Assembly (NCBI RefSeq): GCF_020400585.1
Contig: NZ_JAINVF010000014.1
Coordinates: 62,001-126,000, forward strand
DNA length: 64,000 bases
DNA from: Streptomyces sp. NK08204
GTDB taxonomy: Bacteria > Actinomycetota > Actinomycetes > Streptomycetales > Streptomycetaceae
Direction of reading: 5' to 3'
In this document: positions 43,952-51,831 of the stretch, one piece after another
Numbering within the stretch: position 1 is the stretch's first letter
How the letters are laid out: each line of letters opens with the position of its first letter
Translations under genes and position numbers: made by a program
The notes under the pieces: model-generated
What the model saw: only the letters and a program-made list of their open reading frames with translations
Told to the model about the DNA's origin: nothing
The model's database searches: none

Positions 43952-45108
43952 CCGGAGACGGCCTTCCCCCAGCCCTGCGCGATGACCGTCTTGGCCTTGC
44001 TCTGCTGGGCCTCGGTCGGGAAGGAGGGGGTACCGGTGACCTGCGGGAGCTTGGCGGCGGCGGCCTTGTCGAGGGTGCCGGCCTTCTCCATGGCGGTCAT
44101 CAGGGCCGGGCGGGCGTAGCCACGCAGCCACAGGTTCTGCCCCTCGGCGCTGTACAGGTACTCCTGCCACAGGCGGGCGGCCGCCGGGTGCGGGGCGTCC
44201 TTGGTGATGGCCTGGGAGTAGTACTGGGCGTACTGGCCGTCGCTCGGGACGGCGACCTTCCAGTCGAGGCCCTTGGACTTGAACTCGTCGGCGTAACCGG
44301 CGTTCAGGTAGTCCCAGTCGATGCTGATCGGTGTCTCGCCCTTCTCGACGGTGGCCGGGGTGGACTCGACGGGCGTGTAGTTGCCGTTCTTCTTCAGCTC
44401 GGCGAAGAAGTCGAGGCCGGGCTGGATGTCGTCGAAGGAGCCGCCGCCCGCGAGGGCCGCCGCGTACACGCCGCCGAAGGCCGAGCCGGACTTGGTGGGG
44501 TTGCCGTTGAGGGCGACCTGGCCCTTGTACTCGGGCTTGAGAAGGTCCTTGAAGGTGGTCGGGCACTGCTTGACGCGCCCCGCGTCGCAGCCGATGGAGA
44601 TGTAGCCGCCGTAGTCGTTGTACCAGCGGGCCTGCGGGTCCTTCTGACCGGCCGGGATGTCGCCGTAGGAGGCCACCTTGTAGGGGGCGAGCAGGCCCTG
44701 CTGTGCGGCGCTGAGGGCGAAGGAGCTACCCAGGTCGAGCGCGTCGGGGACGCGGTTCTGGCCCTTGCGGGAGGTGACGGCGTTGATCTCGTCCTGGCTG
44801 GTGCCGTCGGGGCTCTCGTCCTCGATCTTGATGCCGTACTTCTTCTGGAAGCCGTCGATGAGGGCGCCGTAGTTGGCCCAGTCGCGGGGCACCGCGATGA
44901 TGTGCAGCGAGCCCTCCTTCTTGGCTGCCTCGACCAGGGCGTCCATGCCGCCGAAGTCGGCCGCGGAGGTGGTGGTCGCGGCGTTCTTGCCGTCCTTGGT
45001 GGTGGTCGACGCGTTGTCGGGGGCGGCGCCGCAGGCGCTCAGCGCGAGCGCGGCGACGACGGCGAGGGAGCCGCCGAGGACGGCGTTTCGCGGCAGGGAC
45101 ACGGTCAC
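43948..45108 (-). CDS. Extracellular solute-binding lipoprotein
   Basis: 386 residues from GTG at 45108 behind GGAGAG. The lipobox LALSAC (Cys near residue 24) predicts membrane anchoring outside the cell. The protein is a class I/II periplasmic-binding type 2 fold of the iron/aminoethylphosphonate group (EGSLHIIAVPRDWANYGALI, DWDYLNAGYADEFK, SQAITKDAPHPAAARLW). It supplies substrate to the two permeases. It is the first gene of the operon, with an 18-bp palindrome 54 bases upstream. Confidence 0.93.
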   Translation of the reverse strand: MTVSLPRNAVLGGSLAVVAALALSACGAAPDNASTTTKDGKNAATTTSAADFGGMDALVEAAKKEGSLHIIAVPRDWANYGALIDGFQKKYGIKIEDESPDGTSQDEINAVTSRKGQNRVPDALDLGSSFALSAAQQGLLAPYKVASYGDIPAGQKDPQARWYNDYGGYISIGCDAGRVKQCPTTFKDLLKPEYKGQVALNGNPTKSGSAFGGVYAAALAGGGSFDDIQPGLDFFAELKKNGNYTPVESTPATVEKGETPISIDWDYLNAGYADEFKSKGLDWKVAVPSDGQYAQYYSQAITKDAPHPAAARLWQEYLYSAEGQNLWLRGYARPALMTAMEKAGTLDKAAAAKLPQVTGTPSFPTEAQQSKAKTVIAQGWGKAVSG

Positions 45109-45161
45109 GGTCTCTCCAGGGGTGCGCACGGGGTGAGGCGGTGCGATGACTTGCTGCAGGG

Positions 45162-45179
45162 AACTTGTCTGAACAAGTT
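45162..45179. promoter_or_regulatory. Palindromic GntR operator candidate
   Basis: AACTTGT-ctga-ACAAGTT, perfect half-sites, in the 223-bp region between the ABC operon (start 45108, minus) and the GntR gene (start 45332, plus). It is the only strong dyad there and is placed to block the operon promoter. Confidence 0.6.
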
Positions 45180-45331
45180 GGCCCCAGTACGCCCGTGCCT
45201 GGTGTCCCGTTGATGAACGCCGGCAAAACCCCGAACGCTCTTTCGCTGCACAGTTACCGTTGACACAGATCAGCCCAGGACGTCGATTAGGCTGGTCACG
45301 CTGTGCACAGCGGCCTACCCAGAGGGGAAGC

Positions 45332-46072
45332 ATGACGGCACGACACGAGGAGATCGCCGACGAACTGCGGCGAGCGATCGACCGCGAGGAGTACACGGTC
45401 GGCAGCCGGCTCCCCTCGGAGTCGGAGCTGGCCGCGCACTACGGCGTGTCCCGCGGCACGGTCCGCCAGGCCGTCGCGGCCCTCACCTCGGAGGGCCTGA
45501 TCGGCTCCCGGCAGGGCGCCCGCCGGGTGGTGCTGGCCAGCCGCCGCAGCCAGAGCTTCGCCGAGCTGCGCAGCTTCGCGCAGTGGGCGCGGGCGATGGG
45601 CCGCGAGGCCACGGGCCGTGTCGCGGTCCAGGAGTACCGGCCGGCCACGCACGAGGACGCGATACGCCTCCAACTGTCCGTCGGCACACCGGTGTTGCAC
45701 GTGCTGCGGGTACGCGGCCTGGACGGCGAGCCGGTCCTGGTGGAGCGCACCGTCTACGCCGACTGGATCTCTCCCGCGGTCGAGTTCATAGAGCCGGACT
45801 GCCCCTCGGTGACACAGCGGCTGTACGACGACAGGGGGCTGGTCTTCGCGTACGGGGAGCACGTGATCGACGCGGTCGCGGCCGGCGCACAGGACGCCGA
45901 GCTGCTGGGCGTGCGCCGTACGAGTCCGCTGCTGCGGGTGCGGCGGATCACCACGACCCACGAAGGACGGCCGGTGGAGTGGTCGGACGACCGGTACCGG
46001 CCGGATGCCGTGAGCTTCAGCGTCCACAACTCGATCGGGAACAACCCGCTCGCCCGGAAGACGGCGGAGTAG
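45332..46072 (+). CDS. GntR family regulator, HutC subfamily
   Basis: 246 residues from ATG at 45332 behind AGGGGAAG. Winged HTH at residues about 5-70 (GSRLPSESELAAHYGVSRGT, VRQAVAALTSEGLI). It is followed by a UTRA ligand-binding domain (about 90-235; VLHVLRVRGLDGEPVLVERT and the terminal YRPDAVSFSV strand). HutC-type regulators sense the substrate of nearby transport or catabolic genes. It is divergent from the ABC operon, which it probably represses through the palindrome at 45162-45179. Confidence 0.94.
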   Translation: MTARHEEIADELRRAIDREEYTVGSRLPSESELAAHYGVSRGTVRQAVAALTSEGLIGSRQGARRVVLASRRSQSFAELRSFAQWARAMGREATGRVAVQEYRPATHEDAIRLQLSVGTPVLHVLRVRGLDGEPVLVERTVYADWISPAVEFIEPDCPSVTQRLYDDRGLVFAYGEHVIDAVAAGAQDAELLGVRRTSPLLRVRRITTTHEGRPVEWSDDRYRPDAVSFSVHNSIGNNPLARKTAE

Positions 46073-46073
46073 G

Positions 46074-46103
46074 CCCGGGGGCGGGGAGTTACCCGCCCCC
46101 GGG
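46074..46103. terminator. Bidirectional terminator hairpin
   Basis: CCCGGGGGCGGG, short loop, CCCGCCCCCGGG: a perfect 12-bp stem starting two bases after the GntR stop and ending five bases before the stop of the convergent Lrp-type gene. It serves both genes. Confidence 0.75.
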
Positions 46104-46108
46104 GTGTC

Positions 46109-46561
46109 TCAGCCCGGCGCGCCGGAGGAGAAGCGGCGCAGCAGCGGCGAGAGCACCAGCACGGACTTGGTCCGTTCCACGAACGGCTCCCCGGCGATCC
46201 GCTCCAGCACGCGCTCGAAGTGACGCATGTCGGACGCGAAGACCTGGGCGATCGCGTCCGCGTCGCCGGTGACGGTCGACGCGGCCACGACCTCCTGGTA
46301 GCGCTCCAGGCCCCGCTGGATGGTCTCTGGGGAGGTGTTGCGCCGGCAGTAGATCTCGATGAACCCCTCGGTCTCCCAGCCGAGCGCCGCCGGGTCCACC
46401 CGGACGGTGAATCCGGTGATGGCTCCGGTCGCGCGCAGCCTGTCCACGCGCCGTTTGACGGCGGGCGCGGACAGGCCGACCAGTTGGCCGATGTCCGCGT
46501 AGGAGCGGCGGGCGTCCTCGGCGAGGGCGTGCACGATGCGTTCGTCGAGATCGTTCAGCAC
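46109..46561 (-). CDS. Lrp/AsnC family transcriptional regulator
   Basis: 150 residues from ATG at 46561 (MLNDLDERIVHALAEDAR). HTH at about residues 4-55 (IGQLVGLSAPAVKRRVDRLR), then an AsnC ligand domain with VVAASTVTGDADAIAQVF. It probably senses an amino acid. The next gene upstream on the same strand is a wrecked amino-acid permease (46589-46930), so its natural partner may have been lost. Confidence 0.92.
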   Translation of the reverse strand: MLNDLDERIVHALAEDARRSYADIGQLVGLSAPAVKRRVDRLRATGAITGFTVRVDPAALGWETEGFIEIYCRRNTSPETIQRGLERYQEVVAASTVTGDADAIAQVFASDMRHFERVLERIAGEPFVERTKSVLVLSPLLRRFSSGAPG

Positions 46562-46588
46562 AGCGGGTGGTTCACTTCTTCGGTTCGG

Positions 46589-46930
46589 TCACAGCTCTGC
46601 CGTCACGGCGACGTTCTCTGCGGTCGCGAGACGGGAACGGCGATAGCCGTACAGGAAGTAGAACACGAGCCCGACGGCCATCCAGACACCGAACACGACC
46701 CAGGTGACGCTGGACAGGCTGCCCATCATCCACACGCAGAACATGAAGCCCAGCGGCACACGGAACGTGCGGTGCATGTGCGGGCGGGTGCGGCGCAGCA
46801 CCACGGCGGCGACGTGGCCCCCTCCGCGATCAGCCGTTCCACGGGCTTGCGACGCATGAGGCGCGCGGCGACGCCCGGGGACGCGGGGGGGGGCGACTCT
46901 CTCAGATCATTGCGTTCCCGGCCGCGGGGC
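46589..46930 (-). pseudogene. Internally deleted amino-acid permease
   Basis: A frame starting with about 46860 gives MRRKPVERLIAEG, the usual N-terminus of Streptomyces APC-type amino-acid permeases. After a frame change near 46815 it continues as HMHRTFRVPLGFMFCVWMMG and ends in the last membrane helix and tail (FGVWMAVGLVFYFLYGYRRS). About 400 central residues expected for the family are missing. It is an in-place deletion plus a frameshift in a G run. The gene lies next to an Lrp regulator. It is non-functional as a transporter. Confidence 0.75.
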
Positions 46931-47049
46931 AGGTGTTCGTGCGTCGACGGTTTCGACCGTTGCACGCGGCACGACGACGGCCCCCGTCCGTCCCGGTGAC
47001 CGGGACCGACGGGGGCCGCGCAGGAGGGGCCGTGTGAGAGGAGGGCGCC

Positions 47050-48501
47050 TCAGCTCCAGCTGGCGTGCAGCGGCTTGCCCTCGGCGTAGCCGGCGGCGCT
47101 CTGGATGCCGACGATGGCCTTCTCGGCGAACTCCTCCAGGGAGCCGGCACCGGCGTAGGTGCAGGAGGAGCGGACGCCCGCGACGATCGAGTCGATCAGG
47201 TCCTCCACGCCCGGGCGGGCCGGGTCGAGGAACATGCGCGAGGTGGAGATGCCCTCCTCGAACAGCGCCTTGCGGGCACGGTCGTACGCCGACTCCTCCG
47301 ACGTGCGGTTGCGCACCGCACGGGCGGAGGCCATGCCGAAGGACTCCTTGTAGAGGCGGCCGTCCGCGTCCTGCTGGAGGTCGCCCGGTGACTCGTAGGT
47401 GCCCGCGAACCAGGAGCCGACCATCACGTTCGACGCGCCGGCCGCGAGGGCCATGGCCACGTCGCGCGGGTGGCGGACACCGCCGTCGGCCCATACGTGC
47501 TTGCCGTACTTCTTCGCCTCGGCGGCGCACTCCAGGACCGCGGAGAACTGCGGCCGGCCCACGCCGGTCATCATGCGGGTGGTGCACATGGCGCCGGGAC
47601 CGACACCGACCTTGATGATGTCCGCACCGGCGTCGATCAGGTCCTTGACGCCCTCGGCGGAGACGATGTTGCCCGCGACGATCGGTACCTGCGGGTCGAG
47701 CGCGCGCACCACGCTGATCGCGTTGATCATCGGCTCCTGGTGGCCGTGCGCGGTGTCGATGACGAGCGTGTCCACGCCCGCGTCGAGCAGCTGCTTGGCC
47801 TTGCCCGCGACATCACCGTTGATGCCGACGGCCGCGGCGATGCGCAGCCTGCCGTGCGCGTCGACGGCCGGGGTGTACAGCGTGGCGCGCAGCGCTCCCT
47901 TGCGGGTGAGGATGCCGGCGAGCCTGCCGTCCTTGTCGACGGCCGGGGCGTAGCGGCGGTTGTGCGCGTCGAGCGTGTTGAACGCCTCGCGCGGGTCGAT
48001 GTCCGCGTCCAGCAGGAGCAGGTCCTTGGACATGACCACTTCGAGCTGGGTGAAGCGGTCGACACCGCTGAGGTCTGCGTCGGTGACGACGCCGACGGGC
48101 CGGTGGTCCTCGTCGACGACCACACCGGCGTTGTGCGCCCGCTTGGGCAGCAGCGCGAGGGCGTCGGCGACGGTCTGGTGCGGGGCCAGCACGATCGGGG
48201 TGTCCAGCACCAGGTGGCGGCTCTTCACCCAGGAGACGACATCGGTGACCACGTCGATCGGGATGTCCTGCGGGATGACCACCAGGCCGCCTCGGCGGGC
48301 CATCGTCTCGGCCATACGACGGCCGGCGATGGCGGTCATGTTGGCGACGACGAGCGGGATGGTGGTGCCCGTGCCGTCCGGCGAGCTGAGGTCCACGCCC
48401 TGGCGGGAGCCCACCGCCGAGCGGCTCGGCACCATGAACACGTCGTCGTACGTCAGGTCGTAGGCGGGCTGGATGTCATTGAGGAAACGCACGTGCTGCA
48501 C
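47050..48501 (-). CDS. guaB1: GuaB1-type IMP dehydrogenase/GMP reductase family protein
   Basis: 483 residues from ATG at 48501. IMPDH/GMPR barrel: LTYDDVFMVPSRS at the start, catalytic loop GVGPGAMCTTRMMTGVG with the active-site Cys, and VWADGGVRHPRDVAMALAAG. Two CBS domains are inserted (about residues 95-215). This GuaB1 branch occurs beside true IMPDH in actinobacteria; in mycobacteria it has been shown to act as a CBS-regulated GMP reductase, so GMP to IMP is the likelier reaction here. Annotation tools usually call it IMPDH. It appears to be a single gene. Confidence 0.93.
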   Translation of the reverse strand: MQHVRFLNDIQPAYDLTYDDVFMVPSRSAVGSRQGVDLSSPDGTGTTIPLVVANMTAIAGRRMAETMARRGGLVVIPQDIPIDVVTDVVSWVKSRHLVLDTPIVLAPHQTVADALALLPKRAHNAGVVVDEDHRPVGVVTDADLSGVDRFTQLEVVMSKDLLLLDADIDPREAFNTLDAHNRRYAPAVDKDGRLAGILTRKGALRATLYTPAVDAHGRLRIAAAVGINGDVAGKAKQLLDAGVDTLVIDTAHGHQEPMINAISVVRALDPQVPIVAGNIVSAEGVKDLIDAGADIIKVGVGPGAMCTTRMMTGVGRPQFSAVLECAAEAKKYGKHVWADGGVRHPRDVAMALAAGASNVMVGSWFAGTYESPGDLQQDADGRLYKESFGMASARAVRNRTSEESAYDRARKALFEEGISTSRMFLDPARPGVEDLIDSIVAGVRSSCTYAGAGSLEEFAEKAIVGIQSAAGYAEGKPLHASWS

Positions 48502-48586
48502 ATCCCAGTCGATCAGAGGTGACCCCCCCGACGGGTGCGCCAGGGGGAAAGAGCACGTACTTCAGTGTCCCATGGCGGGGGTTCTG

Positions 48587-48955
48587 TCATGCCCCCACAG
48601 AACCTCCAGGCCGGCCGGAGTGGCCCTGGGAGGATCCTCCAAGGGCGAGGGCCACGTCCAGCGGCGGGCTGCCGCCCACCGACGCCGAGAACACCTCCTG
48701 GGCGATCCGCCACTCCTCCGGCCGGGCTTTCGCATACGCCTGCCAGCCCCGGACGACGACGAGCATGCCGCGCTCCACGGCCCCGGCGGGCCACAGGGTC
48801 TCGTCGCCGAGGCTGTCCGCCAGCGCGTCCCAGTTCCGGCCGAACCAGTCGGGCAGCGCGAGGGCCCTGGCGGCGCGGTCCATGAGCCCCGCCCTGTCGG
48901 TGACGCCGTCGAGGTCCAGCGTGACCACGACCCGGCCCGCGAGCTCTTGCGTCAT
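48587..48955 (-). CDS. Barstar-family ribonuclease inhibitor
   Basis: 122 residues from ATG at 48955. Barstar features: VVTLDLDGVTDRAGLMDRAA, the inhibitory segment LPDWFGRNWDALADSLGD (with the acidic residues that plug the RNase active site) and LVVVRGWQAYAKARPEEW. It overlaps the RNase gene by four bases, so toxin and antidote are translated together. The inhibitor stays in the cytoplasm and protects the producer. Confidence 0.94.
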   Translation of the reverse strand: MTQELAGRVVVTLDLDGVTDRAGLMDRAARALALPDWFGRNWDALADSLGDETLWPAGAVERGMLVVVRGWQAYAKARPEEWRIAQEVFSASVGGSPPLDVALALGGSSQGHSGRPGGSVGA

Positions 48956-49443
48956 CTCAGCACCGCCCGGAACGACTCGTAGTGGTCGTCGGTGTAGTAG
49001 ATCTCCGCGTTGTGTCCGGTGACGATGCGCCGGGCCCCGCGGTCGTACGAGCCGGGTGTCCGCACCGTGTACTCGTGGTAGTAGCCGCGCCGGTGTGTGG
49101 GCAGCAGTCCTTCGAAGTTCCCGAAGACGACCCCGTCCCGCGCGTACGGAAACGGCCCGCCCCTGTCGATCAGGGCCAGAGTCTGCCGGGCCTCGGGAGG
49201 GAGCCGGGACACCTCGACGGTGCGCATGCCCCGGGCCCAGGCGGGGGCAGGGGCCGCCGTGGCCTTCGACGTCCTCCCGACCGACGACGCCGTCGCGGCA
49301 TGGGAGGCCTGCGTGGCCTGTGTGGCCGAGACCGCGGAGCCCGAGGAGCACCCGGTCAGCAGTACGGCGAGGGCGACGAGGAGCCCCGCGAGCGAACGGG
49401 GCACGCGCCGCCCGAGTGCGTGGGGGACGAACCGCGGCAGCAT
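48952..49443 (-). CDS. RNase Sa/barnase-like ribonuclease, predicted lipoprotein
   Basis: 163 residues from ATG at 49443. A signal with lipobox LLTGC (Cys32) is followed by a Ser/Thr/Ala-rich linker to about residue 68, then a microbial N1/T1 RNase domain close to RNase Sa. Catalytic residues are conserved: Glu111 (NFEGLLP), Arg139 (RGARRIV) and His154 (TDDHYESF). The two cysteines that form the RNase Sa disulfide are absent. It would cleave RNA after G outside the cell, while tethered to the membrane. Barstar is encoded immediately downstream. Confidence 0.93.
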   Translation of the reverse strand: MLPRFVPHALGRRVPRSLAGLLVALAVLLTGCSSGSAVSATQATQASHAATASSVGRTSKATAAPAPAWARGMRTVEVSRLPPEARQTLALIDRGGPFPYARDGVVFGNFEGLLPTHRRGYYHEYTVRTPGSYDRGARRIVTGHNAEIYYTDDHYESFRAVLR

Positions 49444-49529
49444 GCCGACGATGCTGCCACGGCCGTCCCGCTACGACGACGCCACGACCCGCCGTCCGGG
49501 CCGGCCGTCGGAACCCGCGGTCAGGACCG

Positions 49530-50549
49530 TCAGGACCCGTCCGGGTCCGCGCGGCTGAGTGCGGGCTTCGGTGTCGGCCCTGCCGTCATCAGGTAGTCCG
49601 CGGCCGAGGTGTCCGTGACCAGGCTGGTGACCAGCCCGGAGCGCAGGACCGCATCGATCGCGGACGCCTTGCGCTGGCCGCCCGCGATCGCCACGACCTC
49701 CGGGATACGGCGCAGCTGGTCGGCCGTGACCGTGATGCACCGCTCCTGCAGGTCCCGCCCGATGCGGCGCCCCTCGGCGTCGAAGAGGTGCGCGGACATC
49801 TCGGCGGCGACACCGAGCGAGGCGTAGTGCGCACGCTCCTCGTCGCTGAGCATGTCGTGCACGGTCGAGATGCCCGGCCCCCAGGAGCCGATGGAGACAC
49901 AGGCGACCGTGACCTTGTCGAAGTACTCGTAGGCCCGGGCGATCCCGGTCTGGTTGCGCAGAGCCGTGGCGGTGGCCACGTCCGGCAGCAGCATCGGGGC
50001 GTAGATGGGGTGCGCGTCGCCGCCCGAGACCTGCGCGGCCCGGCGTACCGCCTCCACGGAGCCGCGCTCGGCGGTCCCGGCGTCGTACACGCCCGTCAGC
50101 TGGACCACCGTGCACGGCGGCAGCCGGTCGAGCGCCGCCGCCATGTGGATGGTGGAGCGGCCCCATGCCAGGCCCAGTACGTCCCCCTCGTTGACGAGCT
50201 CGCCGAGCAGGTCGGCGGCGACCTCGCCGAGGTTCTCGGGGTCGGGGGTCTCCTCGGCCTCCGCCGGGGACTCGACCACGACTGCGTGCCTCAGTCCGTA
50301 GCGGGCGCGCAGCGCGTCGGAGCGCTCGGCGTCCAGCTCGGCCGGCACACGGATCTCGATACGTACGAGATCCCGTTCGAGGGCCGTTTCCAGGACCCGG
50401 GCCACCTTGAAGCGGCTGACGCCGAACTCCTCAGCGATCTGGATCTTGGACTTGCCCTCGAGGTAGAAGCGGCGGGCCATAGCCGCCGCCTGCACCAGCT
50501 CAGCGGGTCCCATCCGCATGGCTGACCGGCCCGCCGACATACCCGACAC
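49530..50549 (-). CDS. SorC/DeoR-type sugar-binding transcriptional regulator
   Basis: 339 residues from GTG at 50549, chosen because GAGGAG lies six bases upstream; GTG at 50573 and ATG at 50540 also fit the frame. HTH near residues 15-50 (KSKIQIAEEFGVSRFKVARV). A sugar-phosphate-binding domain (about 60-335) follows, with VLGLAWGRSTIHMAAAL, SIGSWGPGISTVHDML and VVAIAGGQRKASAIDAVLRS. SorC regulators respond to phosphorylated sugars. It lies 114 bases downstream of rpe (pentose phosphate pathway). Confidence 0.93.
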   Translation of the reverse strand: MSGMSAGRSAMRMGPAELVQAAAMARRFYLEGKSKIQIAEEFGVSRFKVARVLETALERDLVRIEIRVPAELDAERSDALRARYGLRHAVVVESPAEAEETPDPENLGEVAADLLGELVNEGDVLGLAWGRSTIHMAAALDRLPPCTVVQLTGVYDAGTAERGSVEAVRRAAQVSGGDAHPIYAPMLLPDVATATALRNQTGIARAYEYFDKVTVACVSIGSWGPGISTVHDMLSDEERAHYASLGVAAEMSAHLFDAEGRRIGRDLQERCITVTADQLRRIPEVVAIAGGQRKASAIDAVLRSGLVTSLVTDTSAADYLMTAGPTPKPALSRADPDGS

Positions 50550-50663
50550 GGCGATCTCCTCACTGCTGTTCACACTCTGGATTCGCCGTTCATCCTTGCA
50601 GATTCGGCGCAACTGATTCGCCCTGATGGGCGCCGTTCACTCAACCGTTCACGTTTGTATGGC

Positions 50664-51350
50664 TCAGTGGTCGCACGCCCAGGACGCCTTGTCGGTGGCC
50701 GCCTCGGCCTGGGCGCGCAGTGCGCGTACGGCCTCTGCCGGGTCCTGGGCTCCGTAGACCGCCGAGCCGGCGACGAAGACGTCCGCGCCCGCTTCCGCGC
50801 ACTGCTCGATGGTCGAGGCCGAGACACCGCCGTCGACCTGCAGCCAGAGCTGGAGACCGTGCTTGTCGATCAGCTCTCTGGTGCGGCGGATCTTCGGCAG
50901 CATGATGTCCAGGAACGCCTGGCCGCCGAAGCCCGGTTCGACCGTCATGATCAGCAGCATGTCGAGTTCGGGCAGCAGGTCCTCGTACGGCTCGATCGGC
51001 GTCGCGGGCCTGAGCGCCATCGAGGCGCGAGCGCCCTTGGCGCGGATCTCGCGGGCCAGCCGCACGGGGGCGGCGGCGGCCTCCACGTGGAACGTGACGG
51101 ACGAGGCGCCCGCCTCGACGTACTGCGGTGCCCAGCGGTCCGGCTGCTCGATCATCAGATGGCAGTCCAGCGGGGTGTCCGTCGCACGAGCCAGGGACTC
51201 CACGACCGGCACGCCGAGCGTGAGGTTCGGGACGAAGTGGTTGTCCATGACGTCGACGTGGAGCCAGTCGGCGCCTTCGACCGCCTTGGCCTCCTCCGCG
51301 AGGCGCGCGAAGTCGGCGGACAGGATGCTGGGATTGATCTGCACGGCCAT
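50664..51350 (-). CDS. rpe: Ribulose-phosphate 3-epimerase
   Basis: 228 residues from ATG at 51350 (MAVQINPSILSADFARL). It interconverts ribulose-5-phosphate and xylulose-5-phosphate in the pentose phosphate pathway. Barrel motifs: WLHVDVMDNHFVPNLTLG with the metal ligands, PLDCHLMIEQPDRW, MTVEPGFGGQAF and QVDGGVS. A SorC-type sugar regulator follows. Confidence 0.97.
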   Translation of the reverse strand: MAVQINPSILSADFARLAEEAKAVEGADWLHVDVMDNHFVPNLTLGVPVVESLARATDTPLDCHLMIEQPDRWAPQYVEAGASSVTFHVEAAAAPVRLAREIRAKGARASMALRPATPIEPYEDLLPELDMLLIMTVEPGFGGQAFLDIMLPKIRRTRELIDKHGLQLWLQVDGGVSASTIEQCAEAGADVFVAGSAVYGAQDPAEAVRALRAQAEAATDKASWACDH

Positions 51351-51512
51351 GACCCAAGCCTGCCATGTCCGGGGCACTGATGTTCGCCCCGGTCAACAGG
51401 CGAGACCGTTCATCCTATTTGTCCGAAGGTACACCGGCACCTGTGGACGGAGCGGGCCGGACGGGGCCGGGGTGGCCGGCCCGGTCAGCGGGCCACCGGA
51501 TCAGCGTGCCGA

Positions 51513-51588
51513 CGAACAGCAGCGACCGGACCACCGGACCAGCAAGCCCACGAACAGCAGCCACAGGACCACCGGACCAGCAGGCCCA
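51513..51588. repeat. Two copies of a 38-bp direct repeat in a 481-bp gap
   Basis: 51513-51550 and 51551-51588 match at 34 of 38 positions by eye, with weaker partial copies before them (about 51490) and near 51840. They lie between rpe and rsmB. I saw no gene in this 481-bp gap (51351-51831). Confidence 0.75.
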
Positions 51589-51831
51589 CGGATCGGCGAG
51601 GCTCGGTGAGCAGGGTCGGCCGGGGAGGCGGGTTCGCCGGTCCGGGCCGACATGGAAAGCGGTCCCGGGAGCCCCTCCACGGCAGCGGCCCCGCCCCCGG
51701 TCCGCCAGGACAGGGTCCGCCGATCAGCGGGCCGGCCGGTCTCTCCGTCAGCCGCTGCGGCCGGCGGTGAGCGCCAGGCCTGGCGCCCGGGCCGCCGGGC
51801 CGCAGGTCATCCGGTGCGGACCGGCGTCCGT

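Noticed and set aside
43052..44566. A single 504-residue permease
   Set aside because: The frame joins out-of-frame sequence from the binding-protein gene to the real 299-residue permease starting at 43951.
45260..45293. Promoter TTGACA ... TAGGCT before the GntR gene
   Set aside because: The spacer would be 22 bases, too long for a sigma-HrdB promoter; with 17-18 bases the -10 box is poor.
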